Source: Neoscytalidium dimidiatum (taxonomy: Eukaryota; Ascomycota; Dothideomycetes; Botryosphaeriales; Botryosphaeriaceae). From it: a stretch of DNA of 64,000 nucleotides. The DNA lies in NCBI GenBank assembly GCA_037367355.1, contig CM074703.1, positions 1,116,001 through 1,180,000 of the forward strand. Direction: 5' to 3'. Each line of letters starts with the position of its first letter. The first letter of the stretch is position 1. The notes beneath the pieces are model-generated. The model was given only the letters and a program-made list of their open reading frames with translations. It made no database searches and was not told the origin of the DNA. Positions 1 to 11,502 of this stretch are shown piece by piece. A program made the translations under genes and the position numbers.

Positions 1-901
1 GGCAGCCGCACATCATCCCAGAGACACACTACCGAAGTTCCTATTCGAGAGGATATATACGTACAAGCAGACTGCCGACAATCTCGGGAAGTGCGACCCT
101 CAGCTGACGACGAGCTGCGTTCCAGCAAAGCGCAGCGCATAACCAACAGGCCGCGAGAGCATAGATTTACAAGCTCATGACCCGCCGATCCTGCCTCACC
201 GCAAGCATGAACGCCGAAGGGCACCGAAACCGACATAGCCACCGTGATGTCCGCCGCCGTCCCCTCACGGTTCTTTCCGGATCGGCACAGATCCACCGCG
301 GAGCACAGGAACCGTTGACACGGTAATCATTTACCGCGCCAGCCCATGGTCACATCCGATATCGCAGATGGTGCCTTCCCAAACGGTTTGCTGCCTCCGG
401 AGACAGAGTCACCCATGCAAGGGCGTGTCGGCGAATATGGGCGGAAGACGAGTTCGGAAAAGGCCGTTGAAAATTAAAAAGCCGGTGAAGGGGTAATAGA
501 GCCGTTTGGAGTATTGCAGGCATCGGGTGAAAGGATTGGAGATGGGATTGCTGCCGATGACGGGCCACTGACAACGTGCGAGCAGTTGAAGGGTTGAACC
601 GGACGTAAGTGGGTACTTGATGCTTCGTTTGAGCAGATACTTTAGCCTGCTCTGCATTGGCTACATGCAAGATGGGCGCGGCTGGTCCGTAGGAAAGCGA
701 GGAGGGCCTGAGCTCTACCTAGACGTGATTTACAACTCCATCAAGCACATTCGGAAAAAACCATTCTTTTTTGTCTCTACCAGCCTCTAACCAAGCAGCC
801 AGCCAACCGAAGGACGCGGTATCATTCGAACAGCTTTTTTGACCTTCTCAACCAGTACACGAAAGACATCACAGATCCTGAAAAGCTACGACGACCTTCT
901 C
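1..901. other. No gene recognised (left edge)
   Basis: I see no coding signal I can support here. The short open frames have no recognisable composition or motif. The right part lies just beyond the stop codon of the homoserine kinase/AIR synthetase gene and probably includes its 3' untranslated region. Confidence 0.5.
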
Positions 902-3225
902 TTAATTCCACACGCTCTCATTCCTGACTACACATCCCTCCTCTCCCTCCTTCCTCTCTCGTAACTCACCCACAACAAACACCTTCTCGCCAGCTTGCTC
1001 CAGCACGGCCTTCGCCTCCTCCACCTTCGCCTTCTCAACCACGCACACCATACCCAAGCCGGTATTGAAAGCGCGCGCGAACTCCCTATCCTCAACCCCA
1101 CCGGCCTTCTTCAGCCAGCGGAAGACGGGCGGGACGGGGTACGCCTCGGCGTCGACAACGGCCTGGAGGTGAGGCGGCAGCATGCGGGGGATGTTCTCCA
1201 GGAGGCCGCCGCCGGTGATATGGGCCATGCCCTTGAGGAGGGAGCGGCGGGCGGCGGCGAGGAGGGGGCGGACGTAGATGCGGGTGGGCGTGAGGAGGGA
1301 GACGCCGACGGTGGCGTCGCTGGCCCAGGGAGCGGGCGAGTGGAAGGAGAGGCCGGCGCGCTCGACGATCTTGCGGATCAGCGAGAAGCCGTTGGAGTGC
1401 GGCCCGCTGGACGCGAGGCCGATGAGGACGTCGCCGGACGCCATGGACGCCGTGTCGGGGAGGATGGGCTGGCCGCGCGCGAGGGCACCGATGGCGGCAC
1501 CGCCCGCGTCGTACTCGCCGGTTGAGTAGAGGCCTGGCATCTCGGCCGTTTCGCCGCCGACGAGCGTGCAGTTGGCCTGCTTGCAGCCCTCGGCGACGCC
1601 GTGGACGAATGCGGCCGCAGCGTCGACGTCGAGCTTGCTGCAGGCGTAGTAGTCGAGGAACATGAGCGGCTCGGCGCCCTGGACGACGAGATCGTTAACG
1701 TTCATGGCAACGAGGTCGATGCCGACGGTGTCGTGCTTGCCCATTTCGAAGGCAATCTTGACCTTGGTGCCGATGCCGTCGATGGCGCCGACGAGGATGG
1801 GCGCCTCCTTGTAACCTGCAGCGGCGAGGTCGAAGGTGCCACCGAACCCACCAATCTCAGCATCAGCGCCTGCCCGACGGGTGGACTTGACGGAAGCCTT
1901 GATGCGCTGGACGAGCTCGTTTCCAGCATCAATGCTGACGCCGGCAGAGGCATAGGTCATGGCTTCTTGCTGGGAAGGTGTGCCACGAGTGACAGTGGTA
2001 CCATCCTCGGCCGGCTCTAGGAGCTTCCAGTCACAGGTGATGTTCTCCTTCTTGAATTGCTCGATTAGGTGATTCGCAATGCCGTCAAAATTGTGAGTGG
2101 CCAGTGCGAGGATGGTGGGACCAGCACCAGATAGGCAAATACCAAGGAGACCAGGGTGTGACTTGGGTGTAACGGATTGAAGGATCTCAGTGAGACCGGG
2201 GATAAGGGTCTTACGGTAAGGCTGATGGACTTTATCTTGCATTCCCTCGTAGATCATGTCCGGGTCTGGGGGAGATTCGCCAAGAGCGGTAGTCAGGAGA
2301 GCTATTCTCTGCAGATTGAAAACCATGTCGGCACGGCTGTATTGGGCGGGAAGGACTCCTCTCGCCTTGGCAGTAGAGACTTCGAATTGGGGTATTATGG
2401 CTATGCACTTGATCTCCTTGGCCCATTTGAACTTCTTGTAGTGACCGATGTTGAGCGGCGGCTCCGGAGGTTGAAGACCGGTGTCAATACCACCGGCAGG
2501 CTCAGGCAACACTTCCGCCAGCGGGATCTCCTTGCGAGACATGTCTGCGGGATCCAGCTCATTCAAGTAGGTGCCTACAAAGCCACCATACAGAGCGGCG
2601 GCAACGTTATCAGGATGCCTCTCGATCATGAGACAGTAGTCCAGCATTCTGGCCTTGGACAGACCCAGGTTTCCCACCTCATTTCCGAGGTTTACACCGG
2701 CGACCTAGACAAGTATCAGCCGATACAATGTGTTTGTATGTCTCGCCGCAGCCAATGGCCAGCTGAGCTCTGGTGGGCACGGAGTTGATCATACGAGGCA
2801 GCTGGCTCTGCACATTCTGCTGCCACGAACGACCCTCCATGCGCGCCGTCGAAAGCTGGCCACCGCTCACAGCAAGGTCGCGCAACTCAGGCGAGGCCTA
2901 CCACTGCGGCACCACTGCTCCCCAACCCCCTGCCCAAGGGAATTGGGTTCTTGATATGAACGTGGGTGCCGGGGAATTTCCTCTGACCATGGCACTTGAG
3001 GACGTACAGGGCGACGCGGGTAACGAGGTTGACCTCCGGGTCGAGGCTGACTTCGTCCTCGCCCTGGCCTTCGTAGGTAATGCGGCAGTGGATCGGGTTG
3101 GCTTGCGCGGCGGAGGGATCGGGGGTGACGTGAAGCTCGAGATAGATGGAGAGGGCGAGGCCAATGACATCGAAGCCGGGGCCAATGTTGGCGGACGAAC
3201 AGGGCACCTTGATAACGCTGGCCAT
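902..3225 (-). CDS. THR1: Homoserine kinase fused to AIR synthetase (phosphoribosylformylglycinamidine cyclo-ligase)
   Basis: Two exons, complement(join(902..2704,2902..3225)), give 708 aa in one continuous frame. Residues 1 to about 347 are a full-length GHMP homoserine kinase (homoserine to O-phosphohomoserine, threonine pathway). It has the ATP loop [14 protein letters not shown] near 94-107, the block around [14 protein letters not shown], and [11 protein letters not shown] before the usual C-terminal WKLLEPA. After a linker of about 8 residues, residues 356 to the end are a complete PurM-type AIR synthetase (FGAM to AIR, purine pathway). It has [20 protein letters not shown] and [13 protein letters not shown]. 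The 197-nt intron falls at the GAAV/VAG junction inside the kinase. In yeast and most fungi AIR synthetase is instead the C-terminal half of Ade5,7, so this partner swap is unusual. Divergent from the GAR synthetase gene, 234 bp away. Identity of both domains is very sure; that one polypeptide is made is inferred from the open frame. Confidence 0.93.
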
Positions 3226-3459
3226 GGCTGTGGGTGGCTCAACGCGCGCTAGGTCCTCTGAATTTGGGCGATTGACTCTCGAGATTTGTGGGCGAGGACT
3301 GCAGTGGTTCGAGTCACCGGAGAGCGTTCAGCCCTACCAGAAAAGTTCCCAGCTCGTGCCCCGCAATCGGCCCTGCTCCACCAAAATTTCAAGCCCCAAG
3401 CTCTGCGCCGCGGGGCACCCTTCCAAAAACCAACCAACACCGCAATCCAAGACTCCACA
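3226..3459. promoter_or_regulatory. Shared divergent promoter with two Gcn4/CpcA-type sites
   Basis: The 234 bp between the two start codons must hold both promoters. It contains TGACTC at 3273-3278 and its reverse complement GAGTCA at 3311-3316, within GAGTCAC. TGACTC is the core of the Gcn4/CpcA amino-acid starvation element. Threonine genes are classical targets of that regulator, and yeast purine genes also respond to it. Two cores in so short a region suggest joint induction of both genes, but a 6-bp core also occurs by chance. Confidence 0.55.
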
Positions 3460-4846
3460 ATGGCCGACGTCCGTGTCCTCCTCGTTGGCAATGGCGGCAG
3501 AGAGCACGCCATTGCTTGGAAGCTCTCGCAGTCCCCCCGCATCGACCAGATTTTCGTCGTGCCTGGCAACGGCGGCACCGGAGCTCTCACCAAGACGCAG
3601 AACGTCGAGTCTATCAAGGCCGACGACTTCCCGGCTCTCTCTAAGTTCGCGCTCGAGAACAACGTAAACCTCCTCATCCCTGGCCCCGAAGCGCCTCTCG
3701 TAGATGGCATTGTCGACCACTTCAACAAGCATGCCCCGCAGATCAAGTGCTTCGGTCCCTCTGGCAATGCCGCTCGCATGGAGGGCAGCAAGACCTTCTC
3801 CAAGGACTTTATGAACCGTCACAACATCCCCACCGCCGCCTACCAAAACTTCACCTCATACGATTCTGCCAAAGCATACCTCGAAACCGTTACGCATTCC
3901 GTCGTTATCAAGGCTTCCGGCCTGGCAGCCGGCAAGGGCGTCATAATTCCCACCACGAAGGAGGAGGCACACCAGGCGCTGAAGGATATCATGCTGGACC
4001 GTGAGTTTGGCGCCGCTGGTGATGAGGTCGTCATTGAGGAGTACCTTGAGGGCGACGAGCTCAGCATCCTGACCTTTAGTGACGGCACTAGCATCAAGAG
4101 TTTGCCCCCGGCTCAAGACCACAAGCGTATTTTCGACGGTGACCAGGGCCCGAACACCGGTGGTATGGGTACTTATTCGCCTACGCGCATCGCTCCCAAG
4201 GAAATTGTGGACAAGGTCCACAAGGAGGTGCTGCAGCCTACCGTTGACGGCATGAAGGCCGAGGGTATGTTTGCGCTCTGGATGCTCGAGCTCGCGGTCG
4301 GCTGATCACTACGCAGGCTACCCCATGGTCGGCTGCCTGTTCACTGGCCTCATGATGACTAAGAACGGCCCAAAGGTTTTGGAGTACAACGTCCGTTTCG
4401 GTGACCCCGAGACTCAGTCACTCCTGCCGCTGATGGACAGCGACCTCGCGGAACTGATGCTCGCCTGCACCGACAGCAAGCTGGGAAGCTTTGACTTGAA
4501 GGTAGGGGAGAAGAGTGCTGCGACTGTGGTCGTTGCTGCCGGCGGCTACCCTGGGTCGTACAAGAAGGGCGTCGAGATGAAGCTGGACCCCGTGCCGAAC
4601 GGTAGGTGCTTCCCGCGGACCTGCTACACACTCATCTAACCCACTACAGACACCGTGCACTTCCACGCTGGTACTACCTTTAAGGATGGCGTCCTGCGTA
4701 CTTCAGGTGGCCGTGTCATCGCATCCACGGCATGGGCACCAACTCTGGAAGAGGCTGTCCAGAAGGCATACAAGGGCGTCGAGGCTATCCACTTTGAGGG
4801 CATGCAGTACCGCAAGGACATTGCAGGCCGCGCGTTGAAGAAGTAG
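3460..4846 (+). CDS. ADE5: Stand-alone phosphoribosylamine-glycine ligase (GAR synthetase)
   Basis: Three exons, join(3460..4264,4317..4601,4650..4846), give 428 aa, the length of a monofunctional GAR synthetase. The enzyme joins glycine to phosphoribosylamine with ATP in purine synthesis. The N-terminus reads VRVLLVGNGGREHAIAWKLS. The ATP-grasp core follows: the block around FGPSGNAARMEGSKTFSKDF, then KASGLAAGKGVI, then the GPNTGGMGTYSPT and LEYNVRFGDPETQ metal and ATP segments. The protein stops at KDIAGRALKK, just where the linker to AIR synthetase would begin in the usual bifunctional Ade5,7. The AIR synthetase domain is instead fused to homoserine kinase on the other side of the shared promoter. 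Introns are 52 and 48 nt with GTATGT and GTAGGT donors. The start codon is the first ATG in frame with the family N-terminus. Confidence 0.94.
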
Positions 4847-5640
4847 ATTGTGTCAAAGGTGAGTGGGATGCGCATTTTGGTAATGTGGATATGATCGTAA
4901 ATATCAAAAATCAGGAGTCCAAAAAGGTATGTGGATCGGTTATGAATCAGGATATCCAAAAATAGAAAATATGGTATGGTAGGAGGTCCTGCGAAACAGC
5001 GCAAAGGGGCCCAAAGGGTTGGAATCGCCAAATAGTCGACATCTTGATGGGAACACGTTGAGACCGAGAACAAGATAACGCCATTGTTGGGCGAGACATC
5101 AAGGACAATGTCGTGGTTTTGTTAGCTAGTGTTGCATAGACTTGAGGAGTGCTGTTTGGCGACCATCTCATTGAACGGACAAGAAGATGAACACAAAATT
5201 TCCAAAGTGAGGTCATGACATTGCGCCATAATGTGATCAGCGATACTTCCCGGCGGTCAGCTGGCACGCTGGTCACTTATCGCGGCGGCATCCGGGCGGA
5301 ACATCGTCACCACCGAGACAAGCAGAGAAGCTCGAAGGATTGCGTCGCGGCCAGCCGCGCCCGCCGCCAAGCAAGCAAGCCGCCTCATCACCCCAACCTC
5401 AACCTCAGCACACATCCTGTCACACAATCGCACACTGCCGCGTCACATCCCCGACAACTACGTTTCCTCCTTCCAGAACGCACGCCCTGCGAACCTCGCC
5501 GTCCTAGCATCGTCGCCGCCGCCGCCGCCGCCGTTGTCACTCAGCCAGCTCCTCCGTAGCGACCGCAAGCAAAGCTTCGCCCGCAACCTCGCCGCCGCAT
5601 TTCCCCCATCAGCCAACACACACACTCGCCGCCGTTCATC
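4847..5640. other. Intergenic, with a (GCC)n tract
   Basis: No supported gene. It contains the 3' flank of the GAR synthetase gene and the promoter and leader of the V-ATPase subunit f gene. A short GCC trinucleotide run lies near 5514-5533 and CT/CA-rich leader sequence precedes the ATG at 5641. Confidence 0.5.
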
Positions 5641-6493
5641 ATGAAGCCCGTCGTCTCCGCCCTCAACGCATGGACATGGTACGCCCTCTTCTTTCCTCTA
5701 TTCCGCTCCAGCCTACCAATCACAGCATCCCATCGGTGGGAAGAGCGGAGATCGGACATAAGCGCGGAAAACCGTGGATATTGAATTGATCGTTTCGCTA
5801 ACTCTGGTGTTCTGTCGATAGCATTGTCGTGTCCGTCTTTGCCATCGTCATTTTGTCCGTTATCGGCTCGTTGTTTAAGGTGCGTTGAAGCTAGTTGTTG
5901 GTTGCGCGTCCTGTGCGGATTCCCGAGCGTGGCTGTACGAATACTTCGATTTGGGTGGTGCGAGCGTGGATGCAAGCTCCGCCCGTACGTTCGGAGAAGT
6001 GGGGAGGGGAGCTTCCCTGGTTTGGTTTATGTAGACTGGGAAACAGCGTCAAGCGGGTTGTGAAGGAGCTGGCAGGCTCCCTCCAATCTGCTACGCTGCG
6101 CCGCATGCCTCAGCCGCACCACCACCTTTACATATTCCATCTTCCCAACTTTCCTCTGCTGTCCTCCCGTTCTCGATGCCCACTGTAGCAGACGCAGGAT
6201 CAAAAGCTAACATAATCTTCTACAGTCGAACAACCACATCATGATGGGCTCGACTGAGGACCCGGAAGACGGCAAGGCCGTTGCGGGAGCCGTGTTCGGA
6301 GCAGTCGCCGTTTACGGTGTACGTAATATCCATAACTCTCTTTTCAGGCAATCGCATTCCTCCTGTACATGTAAACAATCAGGGAAGACGAGTTGCTAAT
6401 AAGCCCACGATATAGGTCTTCTTAGTATTCTGTGCCGGCCAGGCCTTCCTGCACATCCGCGAGAGCAGGCGTGGGGCTATCGCACTGTCGTAA
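5641..6493 (+). CDS. V-ATPase V0 subunit f (Ypr170w-b / RNase-kappa homologue)
   Basis: Four small exons, join(5641..5678,5822..5879,6226..6318,6416..6493), give 88 aa. The protein matches the yeast V-ATPase subunit f and animal RNase kappa family. It starts MKPVVSALNAWTCIVV, has a first membrane helix (about 12-31), a lumenal loop with the conserved SxxDPEDGKAVA segment, a second helix (about 59-79), and ends FLHIRESRRGAIALS. Subunit f is a membrane component of the proton-pumping V0 sector. Introns are 143, 346 and 97 nt. Donors are GTACGC, GTGCGT and GTACGT, all acceptors end in AG, and a GCTAAT branch site is visible in the last intron. All splice phases agree. No single exon exceeds 31 codons, so ORF-length methods miss this gene. 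Confidence 0.9.
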
Positions 6494-8056
6494 TAATGCG
6501 GGTACGCTGTATCGCTGTGACCACAATGGCCCATAGACGATCTGCGATTGGGGGTTGGTATTCCCCTCTTAAAGGGGAAGATTGATGGGTACTGGGGAAG
6601 CTACGGGGAGGAATATATGGGTGGTTTTGGGGAGGTTTTCATGAATATTTGCATCCTTGCCAGTAGGCCGGACGGGGATGGTCAGGTTTACCGGGAAGGG
6701 GAACGGAAATGAGCACGTAAACAACACATACTTATCGCTCTTGACATCACTTTCAAGCGGGGAGAGACATGTATCTGGAATACTCTGGCGTTTCTTCCTT
6801 CATCAACGTTGTTTGTTGGGTTAGGTTGAGATTGTTTGGCGTAAAGGAATTTTTTTCTCCTTCCCTTTTCTCTTATTCGCAGTTGGCGATGGGCGACAGA
6901 TGGAAGAGCGTAATGTTGGGTTTCTTCTAGAAAAGGAATCTCTCTGGGAGGGTATTACTTCCACACTGGTTGTGAGCGGTTTGCTGAAATGTCGCTAGTC
7001 TGTATAGGTCGGCGAATAAGAGGGACAGAAGCTTCGATTAAGAAGGGTACTACTGTTCCAAGTGTCTTTGCCTCTGTCTACACGTGAGACGGAAGAATGA
7101 GGGATGCTCTAGCGGGTGCGCTATCGACCCAGTTCCGACGTCAGTCGAATTTCGCAAGATGCGGCTCTGCGGTTTCGCCACCCTCAGTTCTGCGCCCTGT
7201 TCTTAAGAGCCACAGAAAATTGAGACGATAGATTGCTGACTAACCATGTCAGCCTTATATCACTCAGTACTCCGTTTCTTATAGAAATCTGCGCCCCATC
7301 TTTTGAGGCTGCAAAAAATGGACGCCATACCTCTACTGCATTCATAAAGATAGCAGGAGTGACTCAGAGTCACGATTACGTCATAATGGAGAGACTTGGT
7401 GTCCCCCACTGCGCTCTATCCTTTAGAGTGGCAGAAGATGGAGACTTCACGTCTCTGCCTCCCGGCTAGAAGCTACGGTGCGACGTTGATTTTGAGTCTG
7501 CCTGATGCTAGTTGATTAGGTATAAGAAAAGGAAACTGTGCCCAATCTGCGCAAGTTGCATGACAAAGAGAAGACCTTCCATCCACTCGATTGATTTTGA
7601 TCTCCTGAGATCAACAACGCCAAGCTTATAGAAGTTAATGAAGCCTCTTCTCCGTATCCATTTTTTCCAAGCCTTGGGTAGAAATTGATAATTTTGTATT
7701 TCCTCTTCTAGTTCCTCATGAAAACGGCATATTATTTCCACACTAACTTCCGGATATCATCGCTCATTCTCTCCAACAGAGCGCGCGCAAGAGAAGTAAA
7801 AAAGAGCTTGGGAAAAGAACAAATAGTAGAAACCGGAAACACCAACCCAATGCAAGCCTGGGGGTCTGTGATATCATTCCGACCATGCACACACGCACAC
7901 GCACAATATCGCTTTACGCTCGCCTTAAACGCCAGATCCAGCCCAGCACCAAAAGAGGTAGAACCCAGCAATAACATCCCCATCTGTACAGGAAAGCTCC
8001 CCGAACCCGTCATATACAACCGGGACATTTCCGTCTCTTTTAGCTTCGTGTCTTCC
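6494..8056. other. Intergenic, no gene recognised
   Basis: About 1.56 kb between the convergent V-ATPase subunit f and AP-2 mu genes. The open frames here are short and low in similarity to anything I know. It should contain both 3' untranslated regions. Confidence 0.5.
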
Positions 8057-9581
8057 TTAGAATCTGATCTCGTAATTGCCGGCGCGCGTCATGTACCGCA
8101 CCCACTTGACGCTGCTGTAATTGCTCTTCTCGAACACCTTCAAATACCGGACCAGCAACCCGCTGCTCGTGAACATGAGCAGCGAGAAGCTCAGGCTCAG
8201 CGGCGGCCGGCTCCACGCCTTCTGATTCGTCATGCTCGTCAGGGTCGCCTCGGCGCTCAACACGTACTCGCTCTGGCCGGTAAAGCGGGGGATCTTCCAG
8301 ACGATGTTGTTATGCTCGGGCTCGTACTTGGCCTTGCCCTGGCTGGTGCGGGAGCTGATGTTGGCGGTGTTGAGCGGGGTGGGGATGCGGACGACGACGT
8401 TGGTGGCGAAGAGCTTGGAGCCGTAGTTGGCGCGGATGGCGATGCTGTACTCGACCTTGGTCTTGCCGATCTCGTTGACGATGGCGTGCACCTTGAACGG
8501 CAGGTTCACGTTCTCCGTCGCGCGGTACCGCATCAGCTCGAACTCGCCGTCCGGCGGCACGAAGCTGATGATGCGGTCCGTGTCGAACTTGCCCAGCTTC
8601 ACGCACTGGTGGAACTGGCAGTCCTCCAGCGTGACCGACCCCGCCGCCGCCCGCGTGGCCTTCGTCCCCGCGCGGTTGCCCGACGGCGTCGAGAGGCTGT
8701 CTTCGCCGAGCGTTAGGCGGTCGTTTAGGCCGAACTTGCATTCGGGCGTGCCGGACAGGTAGGCGCGCATGATGATCTGCCCGTTGACGTCGGCGCGCAG
8801 GACGGTGCCCGTTGCGGACATGAGGAGGTTCACGTCTTCGATGACGTCGACGAAGGCTTCGTTCTTGCGGTACTTGATATCCGACCGTCGCCAGGAGAGC
8901 GCACCAGTGGCTTGCATCGTGATCTTGGACGAGTCCTCCTGCGAGTGTTTGTTAGCCTCCTCCCCCACAAGATTAGTATATTTGTACCGCGTACCATTGC
9001 ACGTTCCGACTTGACGCCCTCGGTCGTGATGTACATCTTCAGCGTCTCCGTCTCCGTGTTCTGCGGGTATCCGAAATCGAGAATCTCTGTGGTCCGCACG
9101 TCAGTGGTGCGTTGTCCCCGGCTGCCTCCTTTACACCAACAATATAAGCGGAGAGCGCATACCATCCAGCAGCTCGTAGACTAGCACGAAGTTGTTCTTG
9201 ACGGCCTCCTCATCGAACTTGCCGAAGTAGGCCTTGCCCAGGCCGACCAGGCGGTACAGGAACTCGAAAACCAGCGCGGCGTTGGCATTGCTCTTGGTGA
9301 CGGCGACCAGGTAGATGTTCTCGTGCTTGACGTGGCTGAAGGTCGTCGAGCCCAGCGTCAGGATGGGCGAGCGCACCTGCGCGTTGCTGATCACCTGGAT
9401 GCGGAAGACATCGGCCAGCCGCGGGCGGCAGTCGTTGCGAAAGGCGCGGAAGATCAGGTTCTCGCCCTTTTGGTTGAAGATGAGGATGCCGGAGAGCCTG
9501 TGCAAGCGGGTTATCCGAATTAGTGGTTGGCTCCGAGCGGGCGCGATTGCATATTATCGCGGCGGACGGGGCGACGCACAT
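8057..9581 (-). CDS. apm4: AP-2 clathrin adaptor complex mu subunit
   Basis: Four exons, complement(join(8057..8938,8995..9086,9163..9497,9580..9581)), give 436 aa. The product is the cargo-binding medium chain of the endocytic AP-2 adaptor at the plasma membrane. The longin-type N-terminus begins MLSGILIFNQKGENLIFRAF. The mu-homology domain starts around ALSWRRSDIKYRKNEAFVDV and ends with KWVRYMTRAGNYEIRF, typical of AP-2 mu. The start codon appears split by an intron: only A and T lie in exon 1 (9581-9580), followed by a GTGCGT donor, and the G is the first base of exon 2. This restores the conserved MLSG start, and a CACTAAT branch site lies before the acceptor. The alternative is an in-frame ATG inside the unspliced sequence giving MHRLSG, which fits the family less well. 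Confidence 0.92.
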
Positions 9582-10030
9582 TGTCACTGGCGGCGGCGCG
9601 AGCGGAGGAGGAGGGCGGGAAGGATGGGTTGGGTTTGGAGGGAGAGAATCGAGGGGTGATGGTTGATTACAATAATCCGGGGCGGAGCGGAGCAGGGATC
9701 ACCGCGGATTCAACCCACCAGCAGCCCGCCCGCCCGCCCGCATGCCAGCCTCGTCCGGTAACACATGCAGCACGAGCACATCTTGAACTTTATCTCAGCC
9801 CAATTCTTATTTTGCTCTTCCGCGGGTATTCGGGGGATAAACTGTGCCAGAACCGCCATGTTGCCGCCAATCTAAAATAACTGTACAACGGCGAGCAAAA
9901 CATCCGCCGCCGGAGATAAACGCAGGTACAACCGCCGGAAAAATCCCAAGCTTTGCTCCGGCATTAAACTACTTCAACTCGTGCCTCCAACCCGTCTCGC
10001 CCGACCTTTCCCGTCCCGTCCGTAATGGGT
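9582..10030. other. Intergenic between two minus-strand genes
   Basis: About 450 bp holding the leader and promoter of the AP-2 mu gene and the 3' flank of the succinyl-CoA ligase gene. No gene recognised. Confidence 0.5.
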
Positions 10031-11234
<1,204 letters not shown>

Positions 11235-11502
11235 GGCGAGGGATGTGTAAAGAGAAAGAGGGGAGATGGAAAGGGACGGGGGTATGCGGTAGGGTTGCTT
11301 GATGCAAGCAGCTGGGACGCGGAGGTGTTGTAAGCGCAGGGACCGATTGGAGGTTTTCATCGGCACCTGCGCTGCCCAGGCCCCGATGACCATCTGCTGC
11401 ATGTGCTTCTGCCCGCCATGTCATGAGCTCCACCTCCACGCACACTTTCCAAGCCCACCTAGGATTGCAAGGATCTGAGTCGCCCGACGGCCTCTGCCCA
11501 CC

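Noticed and set aside
995..2020. Long plus-strand open frames opposite the homoserine kinase/AIR synthetase gene
   Set aside because: They are GC-driven shadows of the minus-strand gene, with Gly/Ala/Arg-rich composition and no family motif.
7718..8716. 332-codon plus-strand open frame across the AP-2 mu gene
   Set aside because: It overlaps the conserved AP-2 mu coding exon on the other strand and its second half is repetitive Arg/Ala/Leu sequence, typical of an antisense shadow.
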